A stretch of DNA of 64,000 bases, taken from the NCBI GenBank assembly GCA_965231905.1, contig CBDDOO010000001.1, positions 1,240,001 to 1,304,000 on the forward strand, given 5' to 3'. Within the stretch, counting starts at the first letter, position 1. Every line of letters starts with the position of its first letter. Below, piece after piece: positions 8,489 to 16,818 of the stretch. Both the position numbers and the translations under genes were made by a program. The DNA is from G963663315 sp965231905 (GTDB lineage Bacteria; Pseudomonadota; Gammaproteobacteria; Arenicellales; Poriferihabitantaceae). The notes beneath the pieces were generated by a model that saw only the letters and a program-made list of their open reading frames with translations, did no database searches and was not told where the DNA came from.

Positions 8489-9192
8489 TCAACCAGGAAT
8501 GCAAGTCAATCAGAACCTTCGTTGTACGCGGGAGCAGGGCCACCCGGGCCCAGCGGCAGGCCATAGAGGAATTGCTTCCCGTATATGGATTGAACCGGTC
8601 TGCCCATTATCCGGACAAGGTGGATATCCCCGCCGTATTCGGCCGACATGCGCAGACTGTTCTTGAGATCGGTTTCGGCGATGGTGAAGCCCTGGTTCAG
8701 CTGGCCAGAGAGAATCCGGGTAAAAACCATATCGGAATAGAGGTACACCGGCCAGGGATCGGTCATTTGCTGTTGCAATTAAAAAAACATCAACTCGAAA
8801 ATGTCCGGGTGTGGGTGGGTGACGCGGTGGATAGCCTGGAAAATGCGTACCCGGATCAATCATTGGATCGGATCAACCTGTTTTTCCCGGACCCCTGGCC
8901 GAAAAAAAAGCACCATAAAAGGCGAATATTACAAGCCGGTTTTATCGAGCAGGTGATCGCAAGGCTAAAACCCGGAGGGATATTCCACTTCGCGACAGAC
9001 TGGGAAGACTATGCTGTCGAAGCCCTGTGTAAGCTGGAGCGTCACCCGGCTTTGGTGAACCAGGCAGGCCCCGGTCACTATACGTCACCACCCGCCGGTC
9101 GTCCTGAGACCAAATTTGAACGTCGCGGCAAACGCCTGGGCCATGGCGTGTGGGATATTGTGATGATCCGGTCAGGACAGGTTTTCCCGTAA
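8485..9192 (+). CDS. trmB: tRNA (guanine-N7-)-methyltransferase
   Basis: 235 residues from a TTG overlapping the grxD stop. SAM-binding motif EIGFGDGEALVQLA, then IGIEVHRPG and the diagnostic FPDPWPKKKHHKRR, followed by PGGIFHFATDWEDYA. It methylates G46 in the variable loop of tRNAs. Its 3' end overlaps the 3' end of the convergent DUF255 gene by 21 nt. Confidence 0.95.
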   Translation: MINQECKSIRTFVVRGSRATRAQRQAIEELLPVYGLNRSAHYPDKVDIPAVFGRHAQTVLEIGFGDGEALVQLARENPGKNHIGIEVHRPGIGHLLLQLKKHQLENVRVWVGDAVDSLENAYPDQSLDRINLFFPDPWPKKKHHKRRILQAGFIEQVIARLKPGGIFHFATDWEDYAVEALCKLERHPALVNQAGPGHYTSPPAGRPETKFERRGKRLGHGVWDIVMIRSGQVFP

Positions 9193-11220
9193 CCGCGCAA
9201 GGTTCGTGATCGGGGGGCCGCATTGATTTCCCCTGCAAATGTAAGCGCATGTGCCGGCTCGCATTTTATAAACCGCAAGCGAGGGAGGCAGTTTCCCGAC
9301 ACCGTCAGGGATCGCGAAGCATTGCAGCCCGGGAGTGTATTTCTGATTGACGCAATCGGCCCAATGCTTCATATCGCCGCTTTTTCCGCGAATGATGACG
9401 GTAGAAAAGGAGTTATCGAGTTTTTGCAGGGCAGTCGACATGGAGGCATTGACTGACGGATGACGTCGAAGCTCATCGGAAAACCGGGTGAGCGCCTTTT
9501 CCGCGGTTTGCAGGTATCGGGTTTCTGCCAGCAGGGCGCCAAGTCCGAGCAATCCGGAAATAGCCAGACCGTTACCGGAAGGAATCGCGTCGTCAGCGCC
9601 GGTCTTGGGTCGATACAGCAGTTTTTCATGGTCATGGGAGGTAAAGAAGAAACCGCCCCCTTCAGAATCTTCAAAGCGGTCAATCATCGCGTCCGCTATC
9701 TTGATTGCAAAATCCAGGTCGGCCTGACGCCACCGGGATTGCAGCAGTTGCAAGAGCCCGCAGAGCATGAATGAATAATCATCCAGATAACCGTTCAGGT
9801 GTGATTTTCCCCCGGAGCAACTGGCGAGCAAGCGGTTGCCCCGCCACAGATTATGCCGGATGAAATCAACCGATTTTTGTGCGGATATTATAAAGGGGTC
9901 ACAGTTGAAAATCCTTCCCGCGAGCGCCATTCCTGAAATCATCAACCCGTTCCAGCCAGTCAGTATCTTGTCGTCCAGGCCCGGACGAACCCGCTGCCAG
10001 CGTATCTCAAGCAATCTCGATTTCGCATCCCTTATAGCCTGGTCCGTCCCAGGGGGTTGCCCCGGCAAGCCCTGCTCATTATCCGGATGTTCGTCATCCG
10101 GATTCAGATTCAAGTGCCACCGGCCGTCGAAATTCTCTTCTCCGAACAAGCCAAAGGTATTTTCGATATGGGTGTATTCATCCCCGGTCAGCACGGCGCG
10201 CAGGTCGGTTTCACTCCACACATAGTATTTTCCTTCTTCTCCTTCGGAGTCGGCGTCCAGAGTTGAGGCGTAACCTCCTTCAGGCTGTTGCATTTCAGCG
10301 ATCACCCATTGCGCCGTAGATATCGCCGTATTCCTGTACAGTGGTTTCGGGGAAACCTGCCAGGCGTAACTGTAAAGCGCCAGCAACTGGGCATTGTCAT
10401 ACAGCATTTTCTCGAAATGCGGGATTTTCCACTGCCGGTCCACCGAGTAACGGAAGAATCCCCCTGCAAGGTGATCGTATAGCCCGCCCCGGGCCATTCG
10501 GGTCAGGGTTTTGTCGACCATTTCAGTCGCCTTCGGGACAGGCGTCATAGACCTTGCGGCGGCGACCATCAGTAATTCAAGCTGGGTGGGATGGGGAAAT
10601 TTCGGCGCATCGCCAAACCCGCCAAAGACGCTATCGAACTGGCTGTCCAGAACCCCGATGGCATGATCCAGTACCTCTGCCGGATCAACCATTCCCGACT
10701 CCGGCGCCGAGGGGTTGAGTTGTTCGAGGGCCTTGTTGAAGGACAAATGATAGTTGCTCAGCTTGTGTTGATTTTCCTGGTAATGTCTGGAAATCCTTTG
10801 CAGTAATTCACCAAAGCCCGGCATGTTGAACCTGCGGGTCGGAGGGAAGTAGGTGCCGGCAAAAAAAGGAGCGTGCCCATCCGGGGTCAGGGCGATCGTC
10901 AATGGCCAGCCTCCCGGGCGCTGGGTCAGCATCTGGTGGGCCAGTTGATAAATCTTGTCGAGATCAGGCCGTTCTTCACGGTCCACCTTGATGCATACGA
11001 AAAACGTATTCATGATCGTGGCTATTTCCTCGTTCTCGAAGCTCTCCTTCTCCATTACATGGCACCAGTGACAGGCCGCATAGCCAATGGAGAGAAGGAT
11101 GGGTTTGTTTTCGATTTTGGCCAACTCCAGGGCCTGGGCGTTCCACGAGCGCCAGTCAACCGGATTATTGGCATGTTGCAGCAGATAAGGGCTGCTTTCA
11201 TCAATCAGTTTGTTGGGCAT
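9172..11220 (-). CDS. DUF255 thioredoxin-like / glycosidase-fold protein (YyaL/SSP411 family)
   Basis: 682 residues from the ATG at 11220, which gives the family N-terminus MPNKLIDESSPYLLQHANNP; an upstream in-frame start at 11268 would add only a weak hydrophobic tail. Residues about 20-110 form a thioredoxin-like domain with a CHWC active site (GYAACHWCHVMEKESFENEE) and KVDREERPDLD. The remaining ~550 residues are the (alpha/alpha)6 barrel-like region (GGLYDHLAGGFFRYSVDRQW, PHFEKMLYDNAQL). The family is broadly conserved and its exact role is unsettled. Convergent with trmB; its 5' end is close to and divergent from lgt. Confidence 0.9.
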   Translation of the reverse strand: MPNKLIDESSPYLLQHANNPVDWRSWNAQALELAKIENKPILLSIGYAACHWCHVMEKESFENEEIATIMNTFFVCIKVDREERPDLDKIYQLAHQMLTQRPGGWPLTIALTPDGHAPFFAGTYFPPTRRFNMPGFGELLQRISRHYQENQHKLSNYHLSFNKALEQLNPSAPESGMVDPAEVLDHAIGVLDSQFDSVFGGFGDAPKFPHPTQLELLMVAAARSMTPVPKATEMVDKTLTRMARGGLYDHLAGGFFRYSVDRQWKIPHFEKMLYDNAQLLALYSYAWQVSPKPLYRNTAISTAQWVIAEMQQPEGGYASTLDADSEGEEGKYYVWSETDLRAVLTGDEYTHIENTFGLFGEENFDGRWHLNLNPDDEHPDNEQGLPGQPPGTDQAIRDAKSRLLEIRWQRVRPGLDDKILTGWNGLMISGMALAGRIFNCDPFIISAQKSVDFIRHNLWRGNRLLASCSGGKSHLNGYLDDYSFMLCGLLQLLQSRWRQADLDFAIKIADAMIDRFEDSEGGGFFFTSHDHEKLLYRPKTGADDAIPSGNGLAISGLLGLGALLAETRYLQTAEKALTRFSDELRRHPSVNASMSTALQKLDNSFSTVIIRGKSGDMKHWADCVNQKYTPGLQCFAIPDGVGKLPPSLAVYKMRAGTCAYICRGNQCGPPITNLARLRENLS

Positions 11221-11332
11221 CGGGAGGGCATGGAATTGAATCAGTGTAATAAGATAGAATCCGGTCACTTGAGCCTGCGGGTCTGCACGGCCCGTTAAAC
11301 CGTGAAGCCGAGACTATAAACAGTGGATTGCG

Positions 11333-12103
11333 TTGATTATACACCCTGACATTGACCCGGTCGCCATATCCATTGGCCCACTCGCGATACATTGGTATGG
11401 ATTCATGTATTTACTGGGTTTCGGAGCTGGATTCGTATTGGCGCGGTATCGCGCGTACCGACCGGATTCGGGTTGGAAGCCGGATGAAATCCCGGATCTG
11501 ATCTTTTTTATCGCGGTGGGAGTGATTGCCGGCGGACGACTCGGCTATGTGGTTTTTTACAACCCCGGCTACTATGTCGGAAATCCTCTCGAAGCGCTCG
11601 CTATATGGGATGGTGGAATGTCATTTCATGGAGGGTTGCTCGGCGTACTGGCGGCGATTGGCTGTTATGCGAGGAAAACCCGGCGTGACTGGTTACGGGT
11701 TTCGGACTTTCTGGCGCCGTTGGTCCCGCCCGGTTTGTTTTTCGGGCGTATCGGAAACTTCATCAACCAGGAGTTGTGGGGCAGGGTGACGGATCTTCCC
11801 TGGGGAGTCGTGTTCCATACCGCGCCCGGTCCGGCCAGGCACCCGTCCCAGATTTACGAAGCGTTGTTGGAAGGGCTGTTGCTGTTCATCATCCTGTGGT
11901 GGTTTTCTTCCCGCGCCAGAAATCCGGGACAAGTCTCGGGATTGTTTTTAGCCGGATACGGGATATTCCGGATCATCGCAGAGTTTTTCAGGGAGCCTGA
12001 CAGTCATATCGGAACCATCATGTTGAACTGGGTCACGATGGGGCAATTGCTCAGCCTGCCCATGGTCGTTCTGGGGGTCTACCTGTTGTTCCGCGCCCGA
12101 TGA
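11333..12103 (+). CDS. lgt: Prolipoprotein diacylglyceryl transferase
   Basis: 256 residues from a TTG start giving MIIHPDIDPVAISIGPLAIH. Multi-spanning inner-membrane enzyme that transfers diacylglycerol to the lipobox cysteine of prelipoproteins, the first step of lipoprotein maturation. Key segments: MSFHGGLLGVLAAI, the Lgt signature FGRIGNFINQELWG, and RHPSQIYEALLEG. In this window the lipoprotein at 33008-34774 and NlpD would be substrates. Confidence 0.95.
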   Translation: MIIHPDIDPVAISIGPLAIHWYGFMYLLGFGAGFVLARYRAYRPDSGWKPDEIPDLIFFIAVGVIAGGRLGYVVFYNPGYYVGNPLEALAIWDGGMSFHGGLLGVLAAIGCYARKTRRDWLRVSDFLAPLVPPGLFFGRIGNFINQELWGRVTDLPWGVVFHTAPGPARHPSQIYEALLEGLLLFIILWWFSSRARNPGQVSGLFLAGYGIFRIIAEFFREPDSHIGTIMLNWVTMGQLLSLPMVVLGVYLLFRAR

Positions 12104-12292
12104 AATACTTCTCCTGATCCTTGATTGGCGCTGGCGCCTGATCAGGGGCATCGGTTCTCATAAACGGGACTTATGGAATGAATCGCAATACTAATTAGTT
12201 ATTTGATCCTGAAACGGTTAAATTACCAGCCTTGCGAATAGAGCGCTGGTTTGCCTGCGTTATTGTGATTGACCCCGACCCGGAGAAAAGTT
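12104..12292 (+). promoter_or_regulatory. Intergenic region upstream of aprBA with two inverted repeats
   Basis: No gene in these 189 nt. Right after lgt, CCTGATC (12113-12119) can pair with GATCAGG (12140-12146) around an inner GGCGC/GCGCC, but no T-tract follows. Nearer to aprB, ACCAGC (12225-12230) and GCTGGT (12245-12250) form an inverted repeat about 45 nt before the start codon, a candidate operator or 5'-UTR hairpin. A good -35/-10 pair was not recognised. Confidence 0.35.
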
Positions 12293-12757
12293 ATGCCTAC
12301 TTATGTTCGTACCGACAAATGCGATGGTTGCAAGGGCCAGGACAAAACCGCCTGCATGTATATTTGCCCCCACGACCTGATGAAACTCGATAAGGACGGT
12401 TCCGAAACCGGCCACGCGATGAAAGCCTGGAACCAAGAGCCCGAGCAATGCTGGGAATGTTACTCATGCGTTAAAGTTTGCCCGCAACAGGCCATTGAAT
12501 GTCGTCATTACGCAGACGTTGTACCGCTGGGGGCGCAGGTTCAGCCGCTCAGAGGGACCGATTCAATCATGTGGACCATCAAATTCAGGAACGGAAATCT
12601 GAAGCGATTCAAATTTCCTATTCGCACGACCCCGGAAGGTTCCGCCGACCCTTATGGCGGAAAACCTGAAGCGGACAGCGGCGATTTGACGAACCATAAT
12701 CGTTTGTTTACTGACGCCACCCATAGCTGTGACATGAGCCAGTTCCTGTCCAACTAG
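12293..12757 (+). CDS. aprB: Adenylylsulfate (APS) reductase, beta subunit
   Basis: 154 residues from the ATG at 12293, preceded by GGAGAAAA. Two [4Fe-4S] sites are visible: Cys10, 13, 21 and 25 (KCDGCKGQDKTACMYICP) and Cys53, 56, 59 and 63 (CWECYSCVKVCPQQAIEC). The C-terminal extension that wraps around AprA is also present (SIMWTIKFRNGNLKRFKFPI). AprB passes electrons to and from the FAD of AprA. In sulfur oxidisers the complex runs in reverse, making APS from sulfite and AMP. aprA follows 44 nt downstream. No sat, aprM or qmo genes lie beside it. Confidence 0.96.
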   Translation: MPTYVRTDKCDGCKGQDKTACMYICPHDLMKLDKDGSETGHAMKAWNQEPEQCWECYSCVKVCPQQAIECRHYADVVPLGAQVQPLRGTDSIMWTIKFRNGNLKRFKFPIRTTPEGSADPYGGKPEADSGDLTNHNRLFTDATHSCDMSQFLSN

Positions 12758-12801
12758 ATAGCTGCCGGATATTGTATTCACTTTTTCAACAGGAGACCCT
12801 G

Positions 12802-14760
12802 ATGTCAGACTATTCGTTTTCAAATCCGGAAGTGGTCGAGGAGGAGTGCGATATCCTGATCATAGGCGGAGGAATGGCCGCTTGCGGGGCGGCATTCGAG
12901 ATCATGAAATGGGCCGGGGGAACCGGCCTCAATATCAAGCTGGTGGACAAGGCGGCCATGGATCGTTCCGGCGCGGTTGCCCAGGGACTGTCCGCGATCA
13001 ACACCTATATGGGTGAAAATGATCCGGCTGAGTATGTCCGCTATGTGCGGGGCGACCTGATGGGGATTACCCGCGAGGACCTGGTTTATGATGTTGGCAG
13101 ACATGTCGATGATTCGGTGCACAATTTTGAGGACTGGGGACTTCCGATCTGGAAACAAAAAGGAGACGAAGGGAAGAAGCTGAGAGATGGCGGCAAGCCG
13201 GTCCGGTCCGGTCGATGGCAGATCATGATTAACGGCGAATCCTACAAATGGATCGTCGCCGAAGCCGCCAAGAAAGCGCTGGGCGTGGAAAATATTCGTG
13301 AGCGTATCTTTATCGTCCGATTGATGACCGACAGGAATGACCCGACCAGAGTGGCCGGGGCTGCCGGCTTCTCGGTTCGTGAGAACAGGATTTATATCTA
13401 TAAATTCAAGACCTGCCTGCTGGTTGCCGGTGGCGCCGTCAATGTATTCCGCCCACGCTCCGTGGGGGAAGGAACCGGCCGCGCCTGGTATCCGGTCTGG
13501 AACGCCGGTTCCACTTATGCCATGGCGGCAGAATGCGGCGCGGAAATGACACTGATGGAAAACCGCTTCGTACCGGCGCGATTCAAGGATGGTTATGGTC
13601 CTGTCGGCGCCTGGTTCCTGCTGTTCAAGGCGAAAGCGATGAACGCCTTCGGTGAAGATTATCAGGAGAAAAACTACCATTTGCTCAAGGACAATGGTTA
13701 TGACCAGTATGCCGTTGGTTTTGCCATGGGGACCTGTCTCAGGAATCACCTGATGATGATCGAAATGCGGGAAGGTCGCGGTCCGATCATGATGGATACC
13801 CCGACCGCCATGGCCAAACTGGCGGAAAGCATGACACCGAGGGAAATCAAACACCTGGAGGCGGAAGCCTGGGAAGATTTCCTGGACATGACCATTGGTC
13901 AGTGCGGCGTATGGGCGGGTGAAAACATTGAACCGGACAAGGAAATGTCGGAGTTGATGCCAACCGAACCCTATCTGCTCGGCTCCCACGCGGGTTGCGC
14001 CGGGCTGTGGTGCTCCGGGCCAGATGATCTGCCGGGTAGTCCCGATCACTATTCCTGGGGATACAACCGAATGACCACGGTCAACGGTTTGTTCACCGGT
14101 GGTGATGGTGTCGGCGCCTCAGGGCACAAATTCTCGTCCGGGTCGTTTACCGAAGGCCGGATCGCCGCCAAGAGCATGGTGCAGTATTGTCTGGATAACC
14201 CGGACATGAAACCGGAGCCCTCCCGCACTACGGAAGAGTTGGTGGAAGAGATCTACCGTCCGGTAAGAACCTTCCTGGAACACAAGGACTACACCACGGC
14301 GATTGATGTCAACCCGCACTACATTACGCCAAAAATGCTGCAATTCCGGCTGCAGAAGATCATGGATGAATATGTGGCCGGGGTTGCCACCTGGTATCAG
14401 ACCAATGAGCAGATGCTGGAAATAGCCGAGAAGAAGATGACCATGCTGAAGGAAGATTCACTGAAAATGCGGGCCAAGGACCTGCATGAATTGCTTCGCG
14501 CCTGGGAAAACTATCATCGTATCATTGCGGCGGAAGCGCACATGCAACACATAAAATTCCGTAAGGAAACCCGCTATCCCGGTTATTATTACCGGGCGGA
14601 TTACAAGGACATCAACGATGAAGAATGGAAGTGTTTTGTGAATTCCCGTTATGACCGAGATACCGGAAAATGGGATCTCAGGAAGGTCAAATGGCAACCT
14701 CTGATTGCAGTAGGGGAGAAGGAACCCGAAGGCATGAAAAACATGGGTCCCGACCTCTGA
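12802..14760 (+). CDS. aprA: Adenylylsulfate (APS) reductase, alpha subunit
   Basis: 652 residues from the ATG at 12802, preceded by AGGAGA. FAD-binding N-terminus CDILIIGGGMAACGAAFEIM, with further family segments AVAQGLSAINTYMGENDPAE, GRWQIMINGESYKWIVAEAA and GGDGVGASGHKFSSGSFTEG. The protein belongs to the fumarate reductase-like flavoprotein superfamily; AprA carries the catalytic FAD that forms the sulfite adduct. With AprB it makes up the cytoplasmic branch of sulfite oxidation. Full length; a palindromic repeat follows the stop. Confidence 0.97.
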   Translation: MSDYSFSNPEVVEEECDILIIGGGMAACGAAFEIMKWAGGTGLNIKLVDKAAMDRSGAVAQGLSAINTYMGENDPAEYVRYVRGDLMGITREDLVYDVGRHVDDSVHNFEDWGLPIWKQKGDEGKKLRDGGKPVRSGRWQIMINGESYKWIVAEAAKKALGVENIRERIFIVRLMTDRNDPTRVAGAAGFSVRENRIYIYKFKTCLLVAGGAVNVFRPRSVGEGTGRAWYPVWNAGSTYAMAAECGAEMTLMENRFVPARFKDGYGPVGAWFLLFKAKAMNAFGEDYQEKNYHLLKDNGYDQYAVGFAMGTCLRNHLMMIEMREGRGPIMMDTPTAMAKLAESMTPREIKHLEAEAWEDFLDMTIGQCGVWAGENIEPDKEMSELMPTEPYLLGSHAGCAGLWCSGPDDLPGSPDHYSWGYNRMTTVNGLFTGGDGVGASGHKFSSGSFTEGRIAAKSMVQYCLDNPDMKPEPSRTTEELVEEIYRPVRTFLEHKDYTTAIDVNPHYITPKMLQFRLQKIMDEYVAGVATWYQTNEQMLEIAEKKMTMLKEDSLKMRAKDLHELLRAWENYHRIIAAEAHMQHIKFRKETRYPGYYYRADYKDINDEEWKCFVNSRYDRDTGKWDLRKVKWQPLIAVGEKEPEGMKNMGPDL

Positions 14761-14793
14761 TCTCACCTCGTCATTCCCGCACTCTCCCCCGTC

Positions 14794-14813
14794 ATTCCCG
14801 CGCAAGCGGGAAT
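14794..14813. repeat. REP-like hairpin after aprA
   Basis: Perfect 8-bp stem ATTCCCGC / GCGGGAAT with loop GCAA. A second half-copy (TCATTCCCGC) sits just before it at 14771-14780, and another half-copy at 22983-22994. The motif resembles the common proteobacterial intergenic palindrome and may protect or end the aprBA transcript, although there is no T-tract. Confidence 0.7.
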
Positions 14814-14872
14814 CCACACAATGATCGGAGCGGTCGATAACAGTTGGGTACGGGGCCTGGGTACGGGGCCGA

Positions 14873-15478
14873 TCAGGCTTCTTCTTTTTTCGGGCGGATC
14901 GGGAAAGTTTTATGCTGAGCGCCCACCGGATTTTTCGTAGTACCGATAGACCCTGAGGGATGTCTTTTATTATCCATTAACTTGGGTTTCGGGTTTCGGC
15001 TCTCCAGGTGGTTCGTATGCGGGTGTGTCTCGGCCATATCCACAGACCCCTTGAATTGGCACCCCTGGTTCAGCACGACCTGCAGGGCGCGAATGTTGCC
15101 ATTGACCTTGCCGCTTGGCTTGATGTTGATTAACTCACTGGCCTGTAAATCACCTTTTACCTCACCTTCAATCAAAATTTCCCTGGCCGCTATATTGGCA
15201 TGGATGCGACCATGTTTGCCGACAGTAACACTGAAATTCGGGAAACTTAAATTTCCTTCAATGTGCCCTTCAATCACGACATCTTCTTTTCCACTGAGTT
15301 CGCCGATGATCGTGACGAATTCACCAATGGTATTGGCAGGGCTGGACTCCGCGCCCGGGGCGCTGTCCGTATCAGTCGGTTCTTCAATCATTTGACAATA
15401 GTGATTTATCTTTTCCGGTTTATCTTTCGTGTTGTCCTTAACGCCGCTATCTTCAGTCCAGAGGCGATATTTTACCAT
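14873..15478 (-). CDS. Bactofilin (polymer-forming cytoskeletal protein)
   Basis: 201 residues from the upstream ATG at 15478; an internal ATG at 15391 (MIEEPTDTD) is an equally good start, since neither has a clear Shine-Dalgarno. The central region, roughly residues 50-150, is a right-handed beta-helix of the bactofilin/DUF583 family: TIIGELSGKEDVVIEGHIEG, VTVGKHGRIHANIAAREILI, GDLQASELINIKPSGKVNGN. Bactofilins polymerise without nucleotide and position cell-envelope or chromosome machinery. The Lys-rich tail (IRPKKEEA) is disordered-looking. Lies directly 3' of tRNA-Leu(CAA) on the same strand. Confidence 0.88.
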   Translation of the reverse strand: MVKYRLWTEDSGVKDNTKDKPEKINHYCQMIEEPTDTDSAPGAESSPANTIGEFVTIIGELSGKEDVVIEGHIEGNLSFPNFSVTVGKHGRIHANIAAREILIEGEVKGDLQASELINIKPSGKVNGNIRALQVVLNQGCQFKGSVDMAETHPHTNHLESRNPKPKLMDNKRHPSGSIGTTKNPVGAQHKTFPIRPKKEEA

Positions 15479-15506
15479 TTCTGGTCGGGATTCTCCATAA
15501 AGTATC

Positions 15507-15593
15507 TGGTACCGAGGGTCGGATTCGAACCGACACTGAGTTACCCCAACCAGATTTTGAATCTGGCGCGTCTACCAATTTCGCCACCCCGGC
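15507..15593 (-). tRNA. tRNA-Leu(CAA)
   Basis: 87 nt with encoded CCA and the long variable arm typical of tRNA-Leu. Anticodon stem CCAGA/TCTGG encloses loop TTCAAAA with anticodon CAA (complement of 15557-15559). T loop GTTCGAATC is intact. Confidence 0.96.
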
Positions 15594-15665
15594 CCATAAC
15601 CGGAAGATAGCGGGTTTTCTGACGAGAAGCAAGCCAAAGAGTTGCCAAAGAGTTGCCGCCAATAC

Positions 15666-15691
15666 GTAGGGGCGACCCTCTGTGGTCGCCC
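15666..15691. repeat. Dispersed palindromic repeat, copy 1
   Basis: GTAGGGGCGACC, 6-nt loop, then GGTCGCCC: an 8-bp stem (15670-15677 with 15684-15691). Most divergent member of a four-copy family in this window (others at 17931-17956, 18118-18143 and 40981-41006), sharing the start GTAGGGGCG, the central CTGTG and the closing CGCCC. Confidence 0.7.
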
Positions 15692-15792
15692 GCGTTGTTT
15701 TCGTATATGTTGTGGATTCCCGCCAATTTATTTCCCGATCCGGTTGATATTTTCATAAAATCCTTAACTTTTGGCGCTCTTTTAGCTTTTGC

Positions 15793-16818
15793 ATGAACCC
15801 CGATCCGTTCAATTACCCGCTGCCTGACTCACTGATTGCCCAATTTCCGGCGTATCCCCGTTCCGCTTCACGGTTGATGGTGGTCGGGCAGAAGCAGGGT
15901 GATTTGATTCATACCCGATTTGACCGGATTATTGATTTCCTGGCGCCGGACGATCTGCTGATCGTGAATGACACACGAGTTGTCCCGGCACGGATTCGTG
16001 GCAGAAAACTGACCGGAGGCGCGGTGGAAATCATGCTGGAAAGGATGATTGCCGAAGATACCGCGCTGGTTATGATCGGCTCCGGCAAGCCGGTCAGAAC
16101 CGGACAGACCATTCTGGTTGATGGCTACGAACTGGAAATCATCGGTCGGCAGGACCCGTTTCACCGGATCGCGCTGCCTCGTGAATTGACTGTGACCGCG
16201 TTATTTGAGAATTATGGATCGACGCCACTCCCTCCATACATCAAGCGAGAGGTGGAAGAATCGGATAGTGAACGCTATCAGACGGTCTGGGCCAGATATC
16301 CGGGCGCTGTGGCGGCGCCTACTGCCGGGCTGCATTTCGATCAGGCGCTGATAGACCGAATCACGGACAAGGGTATCGAATGGGCCTCGATCACACTCCA
16401 CGTGGGAGCCGGAACCTTCCAGCCTGTACGGGTTCATGACGCGCGCGACCACAAGATGCACAAAGAGAGAATCGAGGTATCGGAGAGCGTGTGCGAATCC
16501 GTGACGCGGGCCCGGTCGCGGGGCGGGCGGGTCATCGCGGTCGGGACTACGGTGGTCCGGGCATTGGAAAGCGCTGGACAGTCGGGAGTTTTGCGCCCGG
16601 TTTCATCGGATACCGGATTGTTCATTCTGCCCGGATATGAATTCAAAATAGTGGATGCCCTGATCACCAATTTTCACCTGCCCGGATCCACCTTGCTGAT
16701 GATGGTCAGCGCGTTCTGTGGGTCTGAGAAAATCATGGCCGCTTATCGGCAAGCGGTTGAGCGCGGTTACCGCTTTTTCAGCTACGGAGACGCGATGTTT
16801 GTCCAGAGGTCGGCGTGA
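15793..16818 (+). CDS. queA: S-adenosylmethionine:tRNA ribosyltransferase-isomerase
   Basis: 341 residues, typical length. It transfers and isomerises ribose from SAM onto preQ1 at tRNA position 34, making epoxyqueuosine. Family segments: FNYPLPDSLIAQFPAYPRSA, NDTRVVPARIRGRK, PPYIKREVEESDSERYQTV, APTAGLHFD, LHVGAGTFQPVR and ITNFHLPGSTLLMMVSAFCG. The stop overlaps the GTG of tgt, so the two queuosine enzymes are coupled. Confidence 0.97.
   Translation: MNPDPFNYPLPDSLIAQFPAYPRSASRLMVVGQKQGDLIHTRFDRIIDFLAPDDLLIVNDTRVVPARIRGRKLTGGAVEIMLERMIAEDTALVMIGSGKPVRTGQTILVDGYELEIIGRQDPFHRIALPRELTVTALFENYGSTPLPPYIKREVEESDSERYQTVWARYPGAVAAPTAGLHFDQALIDRITDKGIEWASITLHVGAGTFQPVRVHDARDHKMHKERIEVSESVCESVTRARSRGGRVIAVGTTVVRALESAGQSGVLRPVSSDTGLFILPGYEFKIVDALITNFHLPGSTLLMMVSAFCGSEKIMAAYRQAVERGYRFFSYGDAMFVQRSA

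Noticed and set aside
12113..12146. Terminator after lgt
   Set aside because: The nested inverted repeat is real, but no T-tract follows and the inner and outer stems are offset, so termination is not supported.
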